Positions 1-7,113 are shown, numbered from the stretch's first letter. The stretch is DNA of 16,800 nt from an uncultured Collinsella sp. (GCA_902494465.1 CABUTH010000023.1:1-16800); one strand, 5' to 3'. Translations and numbers: made by a program. The notes: generated from the letters alone by a model not told the origin.

Positions 1-894
1 GAAGTTGCCGAGCGCTTGCAACGCTTTTTGGATATGACCGCGCGCGCATCCCAGTTTGACCTGGTGCTGACCGAGCGCATGGGACACGCCAAGGAGCTGG
101 CCGCACAGGCTCAGGGCTATCGCACCGTTATCGCCCTTGGCGGCGACGGCGTGATTCACGAGGTCGTCAACGGGCTTATGACGCAGGATGAGGCGGTCCG
201 TCCCGCCCTTGCCGTCCTGCCCGTAGGCTCCGGCAACGATTTTGCCCAAACGCTCGGCTTCGACGATTTCTCCGGCAAAGACTTCGGCGCGCTGCTCACC
301 TGCGAGCTGCAGCGTCAGGACATCGGGCGGATTCGCTCATGGAACCCCGCAAGCGGCAGCGGCGAGGCGATCGTCGAGTACTACGACCAAACGCTTTCGA
401 TCGGCATCGATGCCGCCATCGGCCTTGGCACCACCGAGCTGCGCAAAAAAACCGGCTTGACGGGCGCGCCACTCTACACCCTCTCGGGACTTGAGCAGTT
501 TGGCCTACGCTATCGCAACTACCCCATGACAGTCAGCTTTGACGAGGCGCCCGCCGAGCGCGTGAGGGCGATCATCATGGCGATTCAGCTGGGTCCTACC
601 TATGGCTCGGGCTATCGCATCTGTCCCGACGCCGACCCCTGTGACGGCACACTCGACGTCTGCTACGCCTGCGGCCCCGTCCCTCGCGCGGTTGCCCTGC
701 CTATGTTCCTTTCGGCCAAAGACGGCCACCACACCAAGCTGCCACCGGTTCGCATGCGCCGCTGTCGCCATGCCGAGCTTATCTTTGAGGGGCCCGACTA
801 CCCCATCCAGGCCGACGGCGAGCCCGTTGTCGCCTCGCGCATCGAGGTCGACGTCCTCGGCGGCGCCCTCAACGTCTGGCGCCCCACCCACTAG
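1..894 (+). CDS. Diacylglycerol kinase family lipid kinase (5'-truncated by window edge)
   Basis: The reading frame is open from base 1, so the true start lies upstream of the window and 297 codons are visible. The protein belongs to the DAGK-catalytic (DagK/YegS/sphingosine kinase-like) family, which phosphorylates lipid hydroxyls with ATP at the inner membrane face. Seen in the sequence: the nucleotide-binding loop LGGDGVIHEVVNG, a variant of the family GGDGT motif with V in place of T, and a second signature VLPVGSGNDFAQTLG. Near the C terminus, the segment with YPIQADGEPV matches the conserved Q-x-D-G-E-P of the family. The usual length is about 300 residues, so only a short N-terminal piece is missing. 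It converges on the minus-strand release-factor-like gene 32 bases away, with no obvious terminator between them. The lipid substrate cannot be told from the sequence. Confidence 0.9.
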   Translation, partial: EVAERLQRFLDMTARASQFDLVLTERMGHAKELAAQAQGYRTVIALGGDGVIHEVVNGLMTQDEAVRPALAVLPVGSGNDFAQTLGFDDFSGKDFGALLTCELQRQDIGRIRSWNPASGSGEAIVEYYDQTLSIGIDAAIGLGTTELRKKTGLTGAPLYTLSGLEQFGLRYRNYPMTVSFDEAPAERVRAIIMAIQLGPTYGSGYRICPDADPCDGTLDVCYACGPVPRAVALPMFLSAKDGHHTKLPPVRMRRCRHAELIFEGPDYPIQADGEPVVASRIEVDVLGGALNVWRPTH

Positions 895-926
895 CCACCC
901 CTATTTCACCGCAACTTATGAAGAGA

Positions 927-1307
927 TCATTCGTCGCTGCCCGGTTTGCGACGGTTGGCCTTTTTAATGGCGTTGAAGTGCTTGTCATTGAGCCTGTGCT
1001 GGCGCGATCGCTGTGGCACTTTAGTCTTGACGCGGCGGCGCGGCGGACGGCCGCGACGCTCAAGCTCAGCGCGCAGCTTACGCAGGCAGCTGCTACGGTT
1101 TTGGAACTGGCTGCGGCTCTCACGCGCCGTCACGGTAATCCCCGAAGGGATATGCTTCATGCGCACCGCCGAGTCCGTCGTGTTCACGCCCTGCCCACCC
1201 GGGCCCGTCGCGCGAAACACCTGCACCTCGCAATCGCGCGCCAACTCCTCGACCGACATCTCGGCATAGTGCGCATACTCACGCCATCCCATCTTGTTCT
1301 CATCCAT
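927..1307 (-). CDS. GGQ-motif peptide chain release factor-like protein (ArfB/PrfH-type peptidyl-tRNA hydrolase)
   Basis: This 126-residue protein carries only the catalytic RF-1 domain of class I release factors, with [14 protein letters not shown] at residues 35-48 (GGQ at 37-39) and an arginine/lysine-rich C-terminal tail (about residues 86-122). It lacks the codon-recognition domains of RF1 and RF2. Family knowledge: stand-alone GGQ proteins such as ArfB (YaeJ) hydrolyse peptidyl-tRNA on stalled ribosomes and use a basic tail in the mRNA channel, while PrfH acts on damaged ribosomes. The NTTDSAVR segment is closer to RF1/RF2 than to E. coli ArfB, so the exact subfamily is open. I chose ATG 1307 because GGGAGG precedes it with good spacing. 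A longer frame to 1373 would run through the terminator hairpin. It lies downstream of xpt, with the xpt terminator ending only 20 bases before this start. Confidence 0.82.
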   Translation of the reverse strand: MDENKMGWREYAHYAEMSVEELARDCEVQVFRATGPGGQGVNTTDSAVRMKHIPSGITVTARESRSQFQNRSSCLRKLRAELERRGRPPRRRVKTKVPQRSRQHRLNDKHFNAIKKANRRKPGSDE

Positions 1308-1327
1308 ATCAACACCTCCCCTCATAC

Positions 1328-1362
1328 AAAAAATGTGACAAAGGGAAAGTCCCTTTGTCACA
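1328..1362 (-). terminator. Intrinsic terminator after xpt (perfect 13-bp hairpin plus T6)
   Basis: A perfect inverted repeat has arms TGTGACAAAGGGA (1334-1346) and TCCCTTTGTCACA (1350-1362) around a 3-base loop. Read on the minus strand it is followed by six T residues (1333-1328), the classical rho-independent form. It lies 28 bases after the xpt stop and only 20 bases before the start of the release-factor-like gene. The arm sequence resembles palindromes that I believe recur between genes in Coriobacteriia, but I could not check this. Confidence 0.88.
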
Positions 1363-1390
1363 TCGCATACCAATCGCTTGTGTTACGCAC

Positions 1391-1969
1391 TTAGGCGAAG
1401 GTGATCTCGCCGGTATCGCAGTCCATATCGGCGATACGGGCCAGGCTCTCAACACGGAAGCCGCGCTCGCGGAGCTTATCGCCACCGCCCTGGAAGCCCT
1501 TCTCAACGGCGATGCCAATACCGGCAACTTCGGCGCCCGCAGCCTCGCAGATCTTGATAAGACCCTCGAGCGCGCAGCCGTTGGCCAAAAAGTCGTCGAT
1601 AATCAGGACCTTGTCACCCTCGGACAGGAAGCGCTTGCCGACGATGACCGGGTACTCCTTCTGCTTGGTAAAGGAGTAGATGGTCGTGGCATATTGCTCG
1701 CCGTCGAGGTTGATGGACTGCGCCTTCTTGGCAAAGACCACCGGCACGCCGCCAAAATGCTGAGCCGCGATACAAGCCATGCCAATGCCCGAAGCCTCAA
1801 TCGTCAGAATCTTGTTGATCTCGACACCCTCGAACAGACGGGCCCATTCGGCGCCCATGTGGTCGAACAGCTCAACGTCGCACTGGTGGTTGAGGAAGGC
1901 ATCAACCTTAAGGACGTTACCGGCCTTTACGATGCCGTCATGGCGAATACGATCCTCAAGCTCCTGCAT
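1391..1969 (-). CDS. xpt: Xanthine phosphoribosyltransferase
   Basis: This 192-residue protein matches Xpt in length (the Bacillus enzyme is about 194 residues) and in sequence throughout. It converts xanthine and PRPP to XMP and pyrophosphate in purine salvage in the cytoplasm. The PRPP-binding motif is [14 protein letters not shown] at residues 121-134. Other matches are the N-terminal VDAFLNHQ segment (about 22-29), the IEASGIG loop (58-64) and the FAKKAQ segment (79-84). ATG 1969 is preceded by AAGGGG at normal spacing. In Firmicutes xpt is often controlled by a guanine riboswitch. The 157-base upstream gap here shows no recognisable purine aptamer, and the proposed -10 would leave a leader of only about 50 bases. 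It is followed by a strong terminator and then by the GGQ protein gene. Confidence 0.95.
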   Translation of the reverse strand: MQELEDRIRHDGIVKAGNVLKVDAFLNHQCDVELFDHMGAEWARLFEGVEINKILTIEASGIGMACIAAQHFGGVPVVFAKKAQSINLDGEQYATTIYSFTKQKEYPVIVGKRFLSEGDKVLIIDDFLANGCALEGLIKICEAAGAEVAGIGIAVEKGFQGGGDKLRERGFRVESLARIADMDCDTGEITFA

Positions 1970-2024
1970 GGCGCAACCCCTTCTCGCGGCAACGATACCG
2001 CGCGATTAATAAACGTTGTTCGAT

Positions 2025-2033
2025 AGTCTACCA
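2025..2033 (-). promoter_or_regulatory. Possible extended -10 promoter of xpt
   Basis: On the minus strand TGGTAGACT gives an extended -10 (TG-n-TAGACT) about 55 bases upstream of the xpt start. No good -35 is visible at 16-18 bases, where the sequence is G-rich. The extended TG may compensate. This is a motif reading only. Confidence 0.3.
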
Positions 2034-2126
2034 CGGACCGACCCCCGCCCGCCCCACAAGCCGCATCGCACCACAAACCAGTCTTTTTGGGACGGCGCGA
2101 ATCGTGGCAGACAGCCTCCCAACACG

Positions 2127-3431
2127 CTAATGGCGGGCGCGCATCTTCACCAAACGCACCATGGCAAGCGCAAAGCCCACAGCGGCCACAGCCATGAGTA
2201 CGTAGAACACCGAGCGAAAGCCGAATAGGAATACATCCGGACGGCCTGCAACAAAACTGGTCACGGCCTCGCCCATCGCCACGCTCATCTGCCCATACAG
2301 GATATGCGACGCCGCCGTAATGCCGAGTGCCATGCCGGCGTAGCGCGCCAGGCTGCCCAGGCTGCCCGCAAAGCCGAGCGCTTCGCGCGGAGCTGAGCCC
2401 ATATACAGCGAGTTGTTGGGGCTCTGGAAAATCGACGTGCCACACGACATAAACGCAACGCAGCACACGATCACAGGGATAGAAGAGTGCTCGTCGAGCG
2501 TGCTTACCGCAAAGAGACCGCACACGTACACGCCCAGGCCGACCGCCGTGGGGCCCTCGCAGCCAACACGGTCCGAAACCGTACCCGAAAGCGGTCCGAT
2601 AAAGGCATTCACCATCGGCAGCGCCAAAAAGAGCAATCCGGAAATGTCGGAACCAAAGCCATGGGCGTCCTGAAAATAGAACGGCAGGATAAACTCAGAT
2701 GCGCCAATACCAACGAACACGATGAGCATGCAGGCAAGGTTGATGGTGAAGGCCGAATTTGCAAAGCAGCGACGAGCAGCCTCAATCAAGGACATGGGGC
2801 GCTCGCCGGCCTCCGGCTTAACATGCGGCAGCGTGTAGAGCCCCACGATAAACGAGATGACGCCAATGGGCAGGTTGATGAGGAAGATGCTCTCCCAAGG
2901 AAAGCTTGCCACCAGCATGCCGCCGAGCACGGGGCCACACATCATGCCGAGGGCCACAAAGGTCGCAAGAATACCCATGGCACGGCCTCGTTCGCGCGCC
3001 GGAAACGACTCGGTGATGATACCCATGTTGTTAGCCATGGCCGCCGCGCAACCGACGCCCTGAACAATGCGTGCCAGGATAAGAACCTCGAGCGAGGCCG
3101 AAAGGCCGCACAGCAGCGAACCGACCGAAAAGACGATGACGCCCAACTGGAACACATTCACCTTGCCGCGCACGTCGCCCAGACGGCCAAACGGCAACAT
3201 AGCCACGCAAGTCGCAAGCAGATACACCGAGCTTACCAGCTGAATGCGATCGAGGCCCACGCCCAGCTCCTTTTGCATCACGGGCAGCGCCACGGTCACG
3301 ACGGTCGAATCCAGACACACCATAAACGTCATGATGAGCACGGTAAACAGAATCGCCCACTTGTTCTTGCCATGGGTGTCGCCCTCTAGGGCAATGTGCT
3401 CGCGGCGCAGCTGCTCTGCGGTTTTCTCCAT
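2127..3431 (-). CDS. MFS transporter, DHA2 (EmrB/QacA-like) drug-efflux type
   Basis: This is a 434-residue integral membrane protein with about a dozen hydrophobic segments. The first helix carries CLDSTVVTVALPVM, the DHA2-family motif (LDxTIVNVALP in most members). The helix 2-3 loop has the MFS motif A-like GRLGDVRGKV, and RIVQGVGCAAAMANN and FPARERGRAMG are also typical of this family. Known members are proton-driven multidrug or metabolite exporters, often with 14 helices and about 480 residues; this one is slightly short. The substrate cannot be predicted. ATG 3431 is chosen because GAAAGGA precedes it by 5 bases. An upstream ATG at 3437 overlaps that Shine-Dalgarno and the longer frame to 3473 enters a terminator hairpin. 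The metY terminator ends 27 bases before this start, so expression may need read-through. Confidence 0.88.
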   Translation of the reverse strand: MEKTAEQLRREHIALEGDTHGKNKWAILFTVLIMTFMVCLDSTVVTVALPVMQKELGVGLDRIQLVSSVYLLATCVAMLPFGRLGDVRGKVNVFQLGVIVFSVGSLLCGLSASLEVLILARIVQGVGCAAAMANNMGIITESFPARERGRAMGILATFVALGMMCGPVLGGMLVASFPWESIFLINLPIGVISFIVGLYTLPHVKPEAGERPMSLIEAARRCFANSAFTINLACMLIVFVGIGASEFILPFYFQDAHGFGSDISGLLFLALPMVNAFIGPLSGTVSDRVGCEGPTAVGLGVYVCGLFAVSTLDEHSSIPVIVCCVAFMSCGTSIFQSPNNSLYMGSAPREALGFAGSLGSLARYAGMALGITAASHILYGQMSVAMGEAVTSFVAGRPDVFLFGFRSVFYVLMAVAAVGFALAMVRLVKMRARH

Positions 3432-3457
3432 ATCCATCCTTTCGAGTGGCCCAACGC

Positions 3458-3504
3458 AAAAACGGGGCCCCAATCGCCTGTAAACAGTCGCGATTGGGGT
3501 CCCG
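3458..3504 (-). terminator. Intrinsic terminator after metY
   Basis: Arms 3463-3477 and 3490-3504 pair over 15 positions with one mismatch (GCGATTGGGG against CCCCAATCGC at the core). The 12-base loop can itself form a 3-bp CTG/CAG stem. On the minus strand the hairpin is followed by five T residues (3462-3458). It lies 68 bases after the metY stop and ends 27 bases before the MFS start codon. Confidence 0.85.
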
Positions 3505-3572
3505 CCTACGGAATCGGAACTAAAGGTCGCCGAAGCTTTCTGCCAGCATCGGCGCCTTATGCGAACGCTAGC

Positions 3573-4856
3573 CTAGCACTGCTCGAGCGCCTGCTCAAGG
3601 TCGGCAATCAGATCGGCCGTGTCCTCGAGGCCGCACGACAGGCGCACCATGTCGGCGGAGATACCGCAGGCGATGAGCTCCTCGTCGTTCATCTGGCGAT
3701 GCGTAGCGTTAGCGGGATGCAGGCAGCAAGTGCGGGCGTCGGCAACGTGCGTGGCGATCTGGGCGAGCTTGAGGCTCTTCATAAAGGTCTCGGCCGCCGC
3801 GCGACCACCGTTAAAGCCAAAGCTCACAACGCCGCAGGTACCGTTGGGCATGTACTTCTGAGCGATGTCATAGTACTTATCGCCCTCCAGGCCCGGATAG
3901 CTCACGAAGCGCACCTTGGGATGGCTCTGCAGGAACTTGGCAACGGCCAGGCCGTTCTCGCAATGACGCGGCATGCGCACATGCAGGCTCTCGAGCGAGC
4001 TGTTCAGGAAGAAGGCCGCCTGCGGATTCTGCATAGGACCAAGATCGCGCATGAGCTGAGCGGTTGCCTTGGTAATGAAGGCACCCTCGCGACCAAACTT
4101 CTCGGCATAGGTCACGCCGTGGTAGCTCTCATCGGGCGTGGTAAGACCCGGGAACTTGTCCGCATGGGCCATCCAGTCAAACTGGCCGTGGTCGACGATC
4201 ACGCCGCCCAGGTAGGCAGCATGTCCATCCATGTACTTGGTGGTGGAGTGCGTAACGATGTCGGCGCCCCACTCAAAGGGACGGCACATCACAGGCGTCG
4301 GGAAGGTGTTGTCAACCATCAGCGGCACGCCGTGGTCATGTGCGGCCTTGGCAAAGCGCTCAATATCGAGCACGGCAAGGGCGGGGTTGGCAATCGTCTC
4401 GCCAAAGACGAGCTTGGTATTGGGCTCAAAGGCTGCCTCGAGCTCCTCATCGGTGCAGTCGGGGGCGACGAACGTGCAGGTCAAGCCCATGCGCTCCATG
4501 GTATGAGCAAGTAGGTTGTAGGTACCGCCGTAAATGGCAGAGCTTGCGACCACGTGATCGCCAGCACCGGCCACGTTAAAGATAGCGAGGAAGTTCGCAG
4601 CCATGCCCGAGCTCGTGAGCATCGCAGCGGTGCCGCCCTCCATCTCACAGATCTTGGCGGCAACCAAATCGCACGTGGGGTTCTGCAGACGGCTGTAGAA
4701 GTAGCCAGACTCCTCCAGGTCAAACAGCTTGCCCATATGCTCCGACGTGTCGTACTTCCACGTGGTGGACTGGTAGATGGGCACCTGGCGCGGCTCGGCA
4801 TCTCCCGGGTGATAGCCGCCCTGAACACATGTAGTACCGATGGTCTGCTCGCTCAT
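3573..4856 (-). CDS. metY: O-acetylhomoserine aminocarboxypropyltransferase (sulfhydrylase), Cys/Met metabolism PLP enzyme
   Basis: This 427-residue fold-type I PLP enzyme of the Cys/Met metabolism family most closely resembles O-acetylhomoserine sulfhydrylase, which makes homocysteine from O-acetylhomoserine and sulfide for methionine synthesis. The PLP lysine is K207 in VTHSTTKYMDGH. VDNTF (181-185) supplies the aspartate that contacts the pyridine nitrogen. YSRLQNPT (54-61) is the substrate and PLP-phosphate segment, and the SSGMAA loop is at 82-87. The length of about 425-430 residues and the DHVVASSAIYGGTYNL block favour MetY over the shorter MetB/MetC, but other family activities cannot be excluded. 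AGGGAG stands 6 bases before ATG 4856. It is divergent from the C-GCAxxG-C-C gene, and a plausible promoter lies at 4895-4923. Confidence 0.92.
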   Translation of the reverse strand: MSEQTIGTTCVQGGYHPGDAEPRQVPIYQSTTWKYDTSEHMGKLFDLEESGYFYSRLQNPTCDLVAAKICEMEGGTAAMLTSSGMAANFLAIFNVAGAGDHVVASSAIYGGTYNLLAHTMERMGLTCTFVAPDCTDEELEAAFEPNTKLVFGETIANPALAVLDIERFAKAAHDHGVPLMVDNTFPTPVMCRPFEWGADIVTHSTTKYMDGHAAYLGGVIVDHGQFDWMAHADKFPGLTTPDESYHGVTYAEKFGREGAFITKATAQLMRDLGPMQNPQAAFFLNSSLESLHVRMPRHCENGLAVAKFLQSHPKVRFVSYPGLEGDKYYDIAQKYMPNGTCGVVSFGFNGGRAAAETFMKSLKLAQIATHVADARTCCLHPANATHRQMNDEELIACGISADMVRLSCGLEDTADLIADLEQALEQC

Positions 4857-4894
4857 ATCTAGCTCCCTTGCCTGGGTTACGTTTTATTCGGTTC

Positions 4895-4923
4895 ACGATA
4901 CCGCTACCCCGCACCCCTCTCAA
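4895..4923 (-). promoter_or_regulatory. Probable sigma-70-type promoter of metY
   Basis: On the minus strand TTGAGA (4923-4918), a 17-base spacer and TATCGT (4900-4895) give a -35 with 5 of 6 and a -10 with 4 of 6 consensus matches. It lies about 40 bases upstream of the metY start codon. Confidence 0.45.
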
Positions 4924-5041
4924 CCCATCCCCAAGGTAGGTTAAGGGACAAATTGATCAGGGGTATTTATCTCAAGCTTTGGGCATTTGCTCGATAGATA
5001 AAAACGAGGCATACATGAAGCTCTCGATGATTACATGCCCC

Positions 5042-5073
5042 GTCACGGGTACCATAGGCGGGTACACCGTGAC
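5042..5073 (+). promoter_or_regulatory. Leader hairpin abutting the ribosome binding site of the C-GCAxxG-C-C gene
   Basis: GTCACGG (5042-5048) pairs with CCGTGAC (5067-5073) and GTACC (5049-5053) pairs with GGTAC (5061-5065). This gives a 12-bp stem with one bulged A and a 7-base loop. The AAGGAGG Shine-Dalgarno (5075-5081) begins one base after the stem. No T tract follows, so it is not a terminator. It could control access to the start site. The same bases could instead code for an N-terminal extension if translation starts at ATG 5014, whose ribosome site is weaker. Confidence 0.5.
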
Positions 5074-5086
5074 CAAGGAGGCAACG

Positions 5087-5533
5087 ATGAAGCAAATCGA
5101 TACGGCCCAGCTCGACATCACCGTCTGTCAGGCTCAAGCTGCCGAATATCACGCCCGTGGCTTTAACTGCGCCCAAGCCGTCGCCTGCACGCTCGCGCCC
5201 GCCGTCGGGCTCGACCCCCAGGTCGCCTTTACCCTTACCGAGGGCTTTGGCGCCGGCATGGGCGGCATGACCGAAACCTGCGGCGCCATCTCGGGCGCCG
5301 TGGCCATCATGGGCTTTGTAATGAGCGACGGCATGGAAAACCCCAAGACCAAAGGCCAGACCTACAAGCTGTCGCGCGAGATCGCCAAGCGTTTTGGCGA
5401 GAAGAACACGACGACCGTCTGCGGCACGCTCAAGGGCATCGGATCGGATAAGGGTCCGCTCCGCAGCTGCCCCGGCTGCATCGACGATGCCGTCGAAATC
5501 GCCTGTGATGTGCTAAAGCAGCTCGCCGAGTAA
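5087..5533 (+). CDS. C-GCAxxG-C-C family (redox-active cysteine cluster) protein
   Basis: This 148-residue protein carries the cysteine pattern that names the C_GCAxxG_C_C family (PF09719-type): C28 in FNCAQAV, C65 in the CGAISG block (65-70), C112, and C128/C131 in SCPGC. A glycine- and methionine-rich segment, GFGAGMGGMTETCGAISGA, sits in the centre. Members are common in anaerobes and are thought to bind metal or act in redox chemistry, but no activity is firmly established. I chose ATG 5087 because AAGGAGG precedes it by 5 bases. The frame stays open upstream to 4979, with a weaker alternative ATG at 5014. It is divergent from metY and converges on the yigZ-like gene; the hairpin at 5553-5597 lies between them. 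Confidence 0.85.
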   Translation: MKQIDTAQLDITVCQAQAAEYHARGFNCAQAVACTLAPAVGLDPQVAFTLTEGFGAGMGGMTETCGAISGAVAIMGFVMSDGMENPKTKGQTYKLSREIAKRFGEKNTTTVCGTLKGIGSDKGPLRSCPGCIDDAVEIACDVLKQLAE

Positions 5534-5547
5534 TCGACAGCAACAGT

Positions 5548-5597
5548 AAAACGACGGCCGGCGCGCTTAGGATCCATCCAAAAGCACGCCGGCCGTC
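5548..5597 (-). terminator. Terminator after the yigZ-like gene, possibly bidirectional
   Basis: GACGGCCGGCG (5553-5563) and CGCCGGCCGTC (5587-5597) form a perfect 11-bp GC-rich stem with a 23-base loop. On the minus strand GTTTTACTG follows. The stem sits in the 68-base gap between two convergent genes, so it may also stop the plus-strand gene, although no T tract follows on that side. Confidence 0.75.
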
Positions 5598-5601
5598 GCC
5601 G

Positions 5602-6237
5602 TTAGAACTCGGCAAATTCGGGAGCGCCGACCTCAATCTCCTCACGCCCCGCCATAAGCTCGCGCATCTTAGCGCAAAACGGCTCCTGCTCCCCCGCCTT
5701 AAACACCAAATGAAGTGTCACGGCGTCCGCGTAATCGGTATCCGAAACCTTGGCACCCGAATCCTGCGCCAAATGAAGCACTTGCTCATACTGCGGATAG
5801 GCCACATGCACGTCAACAGGCACGACACTCGTCATCTCGACGATCTGCCCGGCCTCCTGAGCCGCGGCCACTGCCGCCTGCGTCGCCGCGGTATAGGCGC
5901 GTACCAAGCCACCAGGCCCCAACAGCGTGCCGCCAAAATAGCGCGTCACCACGCAGCAAACATTTTTGAGCCCCGCGCCGCGCAGCACCTCGAGCGTCGG
6001 CATACCGCTCGTGCGGCTCGGCTCACCGTCATCGCTCTGGCGTTCGCGTCCATCGACCAAAATCCACGCGGGAACATTGTGTCGAGCGTCGTAATGACGC
6101 TTGCGAACCATCTCGATAAAGGCATTCGCCTCATCCTCGGACTCAATATGGACCAGCTGGGCAATAAACCGGCTCTTGCGGTCCACAAACTCGCCCGAAG
6201 CCTCAATATTCGATTGCAGAGTAAAATAGCTGTCCAA
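5602..6237 (-). CDS. yigZ: YigZ/YvyE (IMPACT, UPF0029) family protein
   Basis: This protein of about 211 residues carries the UPF0029 signature RYFGGTLLGPGGLVRAYTAA (about 99-118) and the upstream block SDDGEPSRTSGMP (about 68-80). The C-terminal part fits the ferredoxin-like DUF1949 domain of YigZ. The family is related to eukaryotic IMPACT, a GCN1-binding regulator of translation; the bacterial role is not settled. Two TTG codons (6240 and 6237) can start the frame and a TGA in frame precedes them. GAGGGG is 5 bases before 6237 but only 2 before 6240, so I prefer 6237. No ATG is near. A shared hairpin follows its stop. About 110 bases upstream lies copy 1 of the structured repeat, then rnpB. 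Confidence 0.88.
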   Translation of the reverse strand: MDSYFTLQSNIEASGEFVDRKSRFIAQLVHIESEDEANAFIEMVRKRHYDARHNVPAWILVDGRERQSDDGEPSRTSGMPTLEVLRGAGLKNVCCVVTRYFGGTLLGPGGLVRAYTAATQAAVAAAQEAGQIVEMTSVVPVDVHVAYPQYEQVLHLAQDSGAKVSDTDYADAVTLHLVFKAGEQEPFCAKMRELMAGREEIEVGAPEFAEF

Positions 6238-6346
6238 CAAAGCCCCTCAACAACAAGCAAAGCAACAAACAGCCTCAATAATAAGGCAAAGACAGCACCG
6301 TTGACCTCGCCAACAAGAACGGAAACGCCAATGATACCGTCACCAA

Positions 6347-6459
6347 CAGCGAGAACCCGTCAGCGCGAGCAAGGTGCCTTGAAAGACAAGGGCATTGACC
6401 TTATGGTCATGCCCGAAGGCTTGAAAGGCAAATTGCCGCGCTGACGGGTTCGCAGCGTC
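6347..6459. repeat. Structured palindromic repeat, copy 1 (unrecognised family)
   Basis: About 113 bases with nested inverted repeats, read on the plus strand. The outer stem GAACCCGTCAGCGC/GCGCTGACGGGTTC (6353-6366 with 6438-6451) is 14 bp and perfect. Inside are GCAA/TTGC and TGCCTT/AAGGCA, then an internal loop with TTGAAAG on both sides, then a hairpin with GGGCAT and GACC arms around TTAT. It is flanked by CAGCGA on the left and GCAGCGTC on the right. Copy 2 at 9458-9569 has the same core but a different outer stem that still pairs. On the minus strand it begins 12 bases after the rnpB 3' end. It could be a structured RNA, a terminator-like element or a REP/MITE-like repeat. Confidence 0.85.
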
Positions 6460-6470
6460 AACAAAGTGCC

Positions 6471-6826
6471 GAGTGGGCCGATAAGCCGGGTTCTGTCGTG
6501 AACGGTCATTTATCTTGTCTGCACGTTACCGTGCAGCTCCACGCACGCTACCCGAACGCGGACCGGGCCGGCCCATAGCGTTCCTATTCGCGCTTGCTCC
6601 GGATGGGGCTTGCCAAGCCGCCGTGTTGCCACGACGCTGGTGGTCTCTTACACCACCGTTTCAGCTTTTCCCTTTACGCCTTGCGGCGCAGGTGGGAGTC
6701 TTCTTTTCTGCGGCGCTTTCCGTCGGATCACTCCGCCCGGCCGTTAGCCGGCATCCCGCCCTCTGGAGCCCGGACTTTCCTCACGTGTACTGCAAGCAGC
6801 ACATCGCGCGACCGTCTGGCCCACTC
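6471..6826 (-). ncRNA. rnpB: RNase P RNA (bacterial type A-like)
   Basis: This is the catalytic RNA of ribonuclease P, which removes the 5' leader from pre-tRNAs. On the minus strand the 5' conserved block GAGGAAAGTCCGGGCTCC occupies 6782-6765 and the 3' conserved block ACAGAACCCGGCTTAT occupies 6496-6481. The ends pair as the P1 helix: GAGTGGGCC at the 5' end (6826-6818) with GGCCCACTC at the 3' end (6479-6471). The resulting length of about 356 bases is normal. The exact ends may differ by a few bases. The gene is transcribed in the same direction as rpsA upstream of it but has its own promoter, and no classical terminator follows. Instead the structured repeat copy 1 begins directly downstream. 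Confidence 0.95.
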
Positions 6827-6837
6827 AGCAGTGCAAG

Positions 6838-6864
6838 AGTGTAGCACACCGTTGCCGCAGGCAA
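6838..6864 (-). promoter_or_regulatory. Promoter of rnpB
   Basis: On the minus strand TGCTACACT provides an extended -10 (TACACT, 6843-6838) ending 11 bases before the mapped 5' helix of the RNA. TTGCCT (6864-6859) is a possible -35 at a short 15-base spacing. The position relative to the RNA start fits well. Confidence 0.5.
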
Positions 6865-6966
6865 TGGCACAACACAAGCGTTCGACACGATAAACCAAGA
6901 ACCACACCATGCAGTACAATATGGTTGTCGATGGGCAACGTCGTCAGTCGAGACGCGACCGCGCTC

Positions 6967-7043
6967 CACACCCCTCCGTCTACTCGGTGTGTTCCCGCCT
7001 CCTCCCCGAGGCGGGATGTCGGCATATTTTTCATGCACCGACA
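6967..7043. other. Three back-to-back hairpins between rpsA and rnpB
   Basis: The gap between the rnpB promoter and the rpsA terminator has no credible ORF but contains three contiguous inverted repeats. They are CACACC/GGTGTG (6967-6991), CCCGCCTC/GAGGCGGG with a 6-base loop (6994-7015), and TGTCGGCAT with ATGC-A-CCGACA around a T-rich loop (7017-7043). None is followed by a good T tract on either strand. I do not recognise a known RNA. Confidence 0.5.
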
Positions 7044-7113
7044 ACCCAATAGCCTATGGACAGCCCGGGCAGTATTACGCACGGACAGCATCGCACATCT
7101 CGGCAGCAAAAGC

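Noticed and set aside
1970..2126. Guanine/purine riboswitch upstream of xpt
   Set aside because: I looked for the three-way-junction aptamer core and found no recognisable conserved loops; the likely leader is only about 50 bases.
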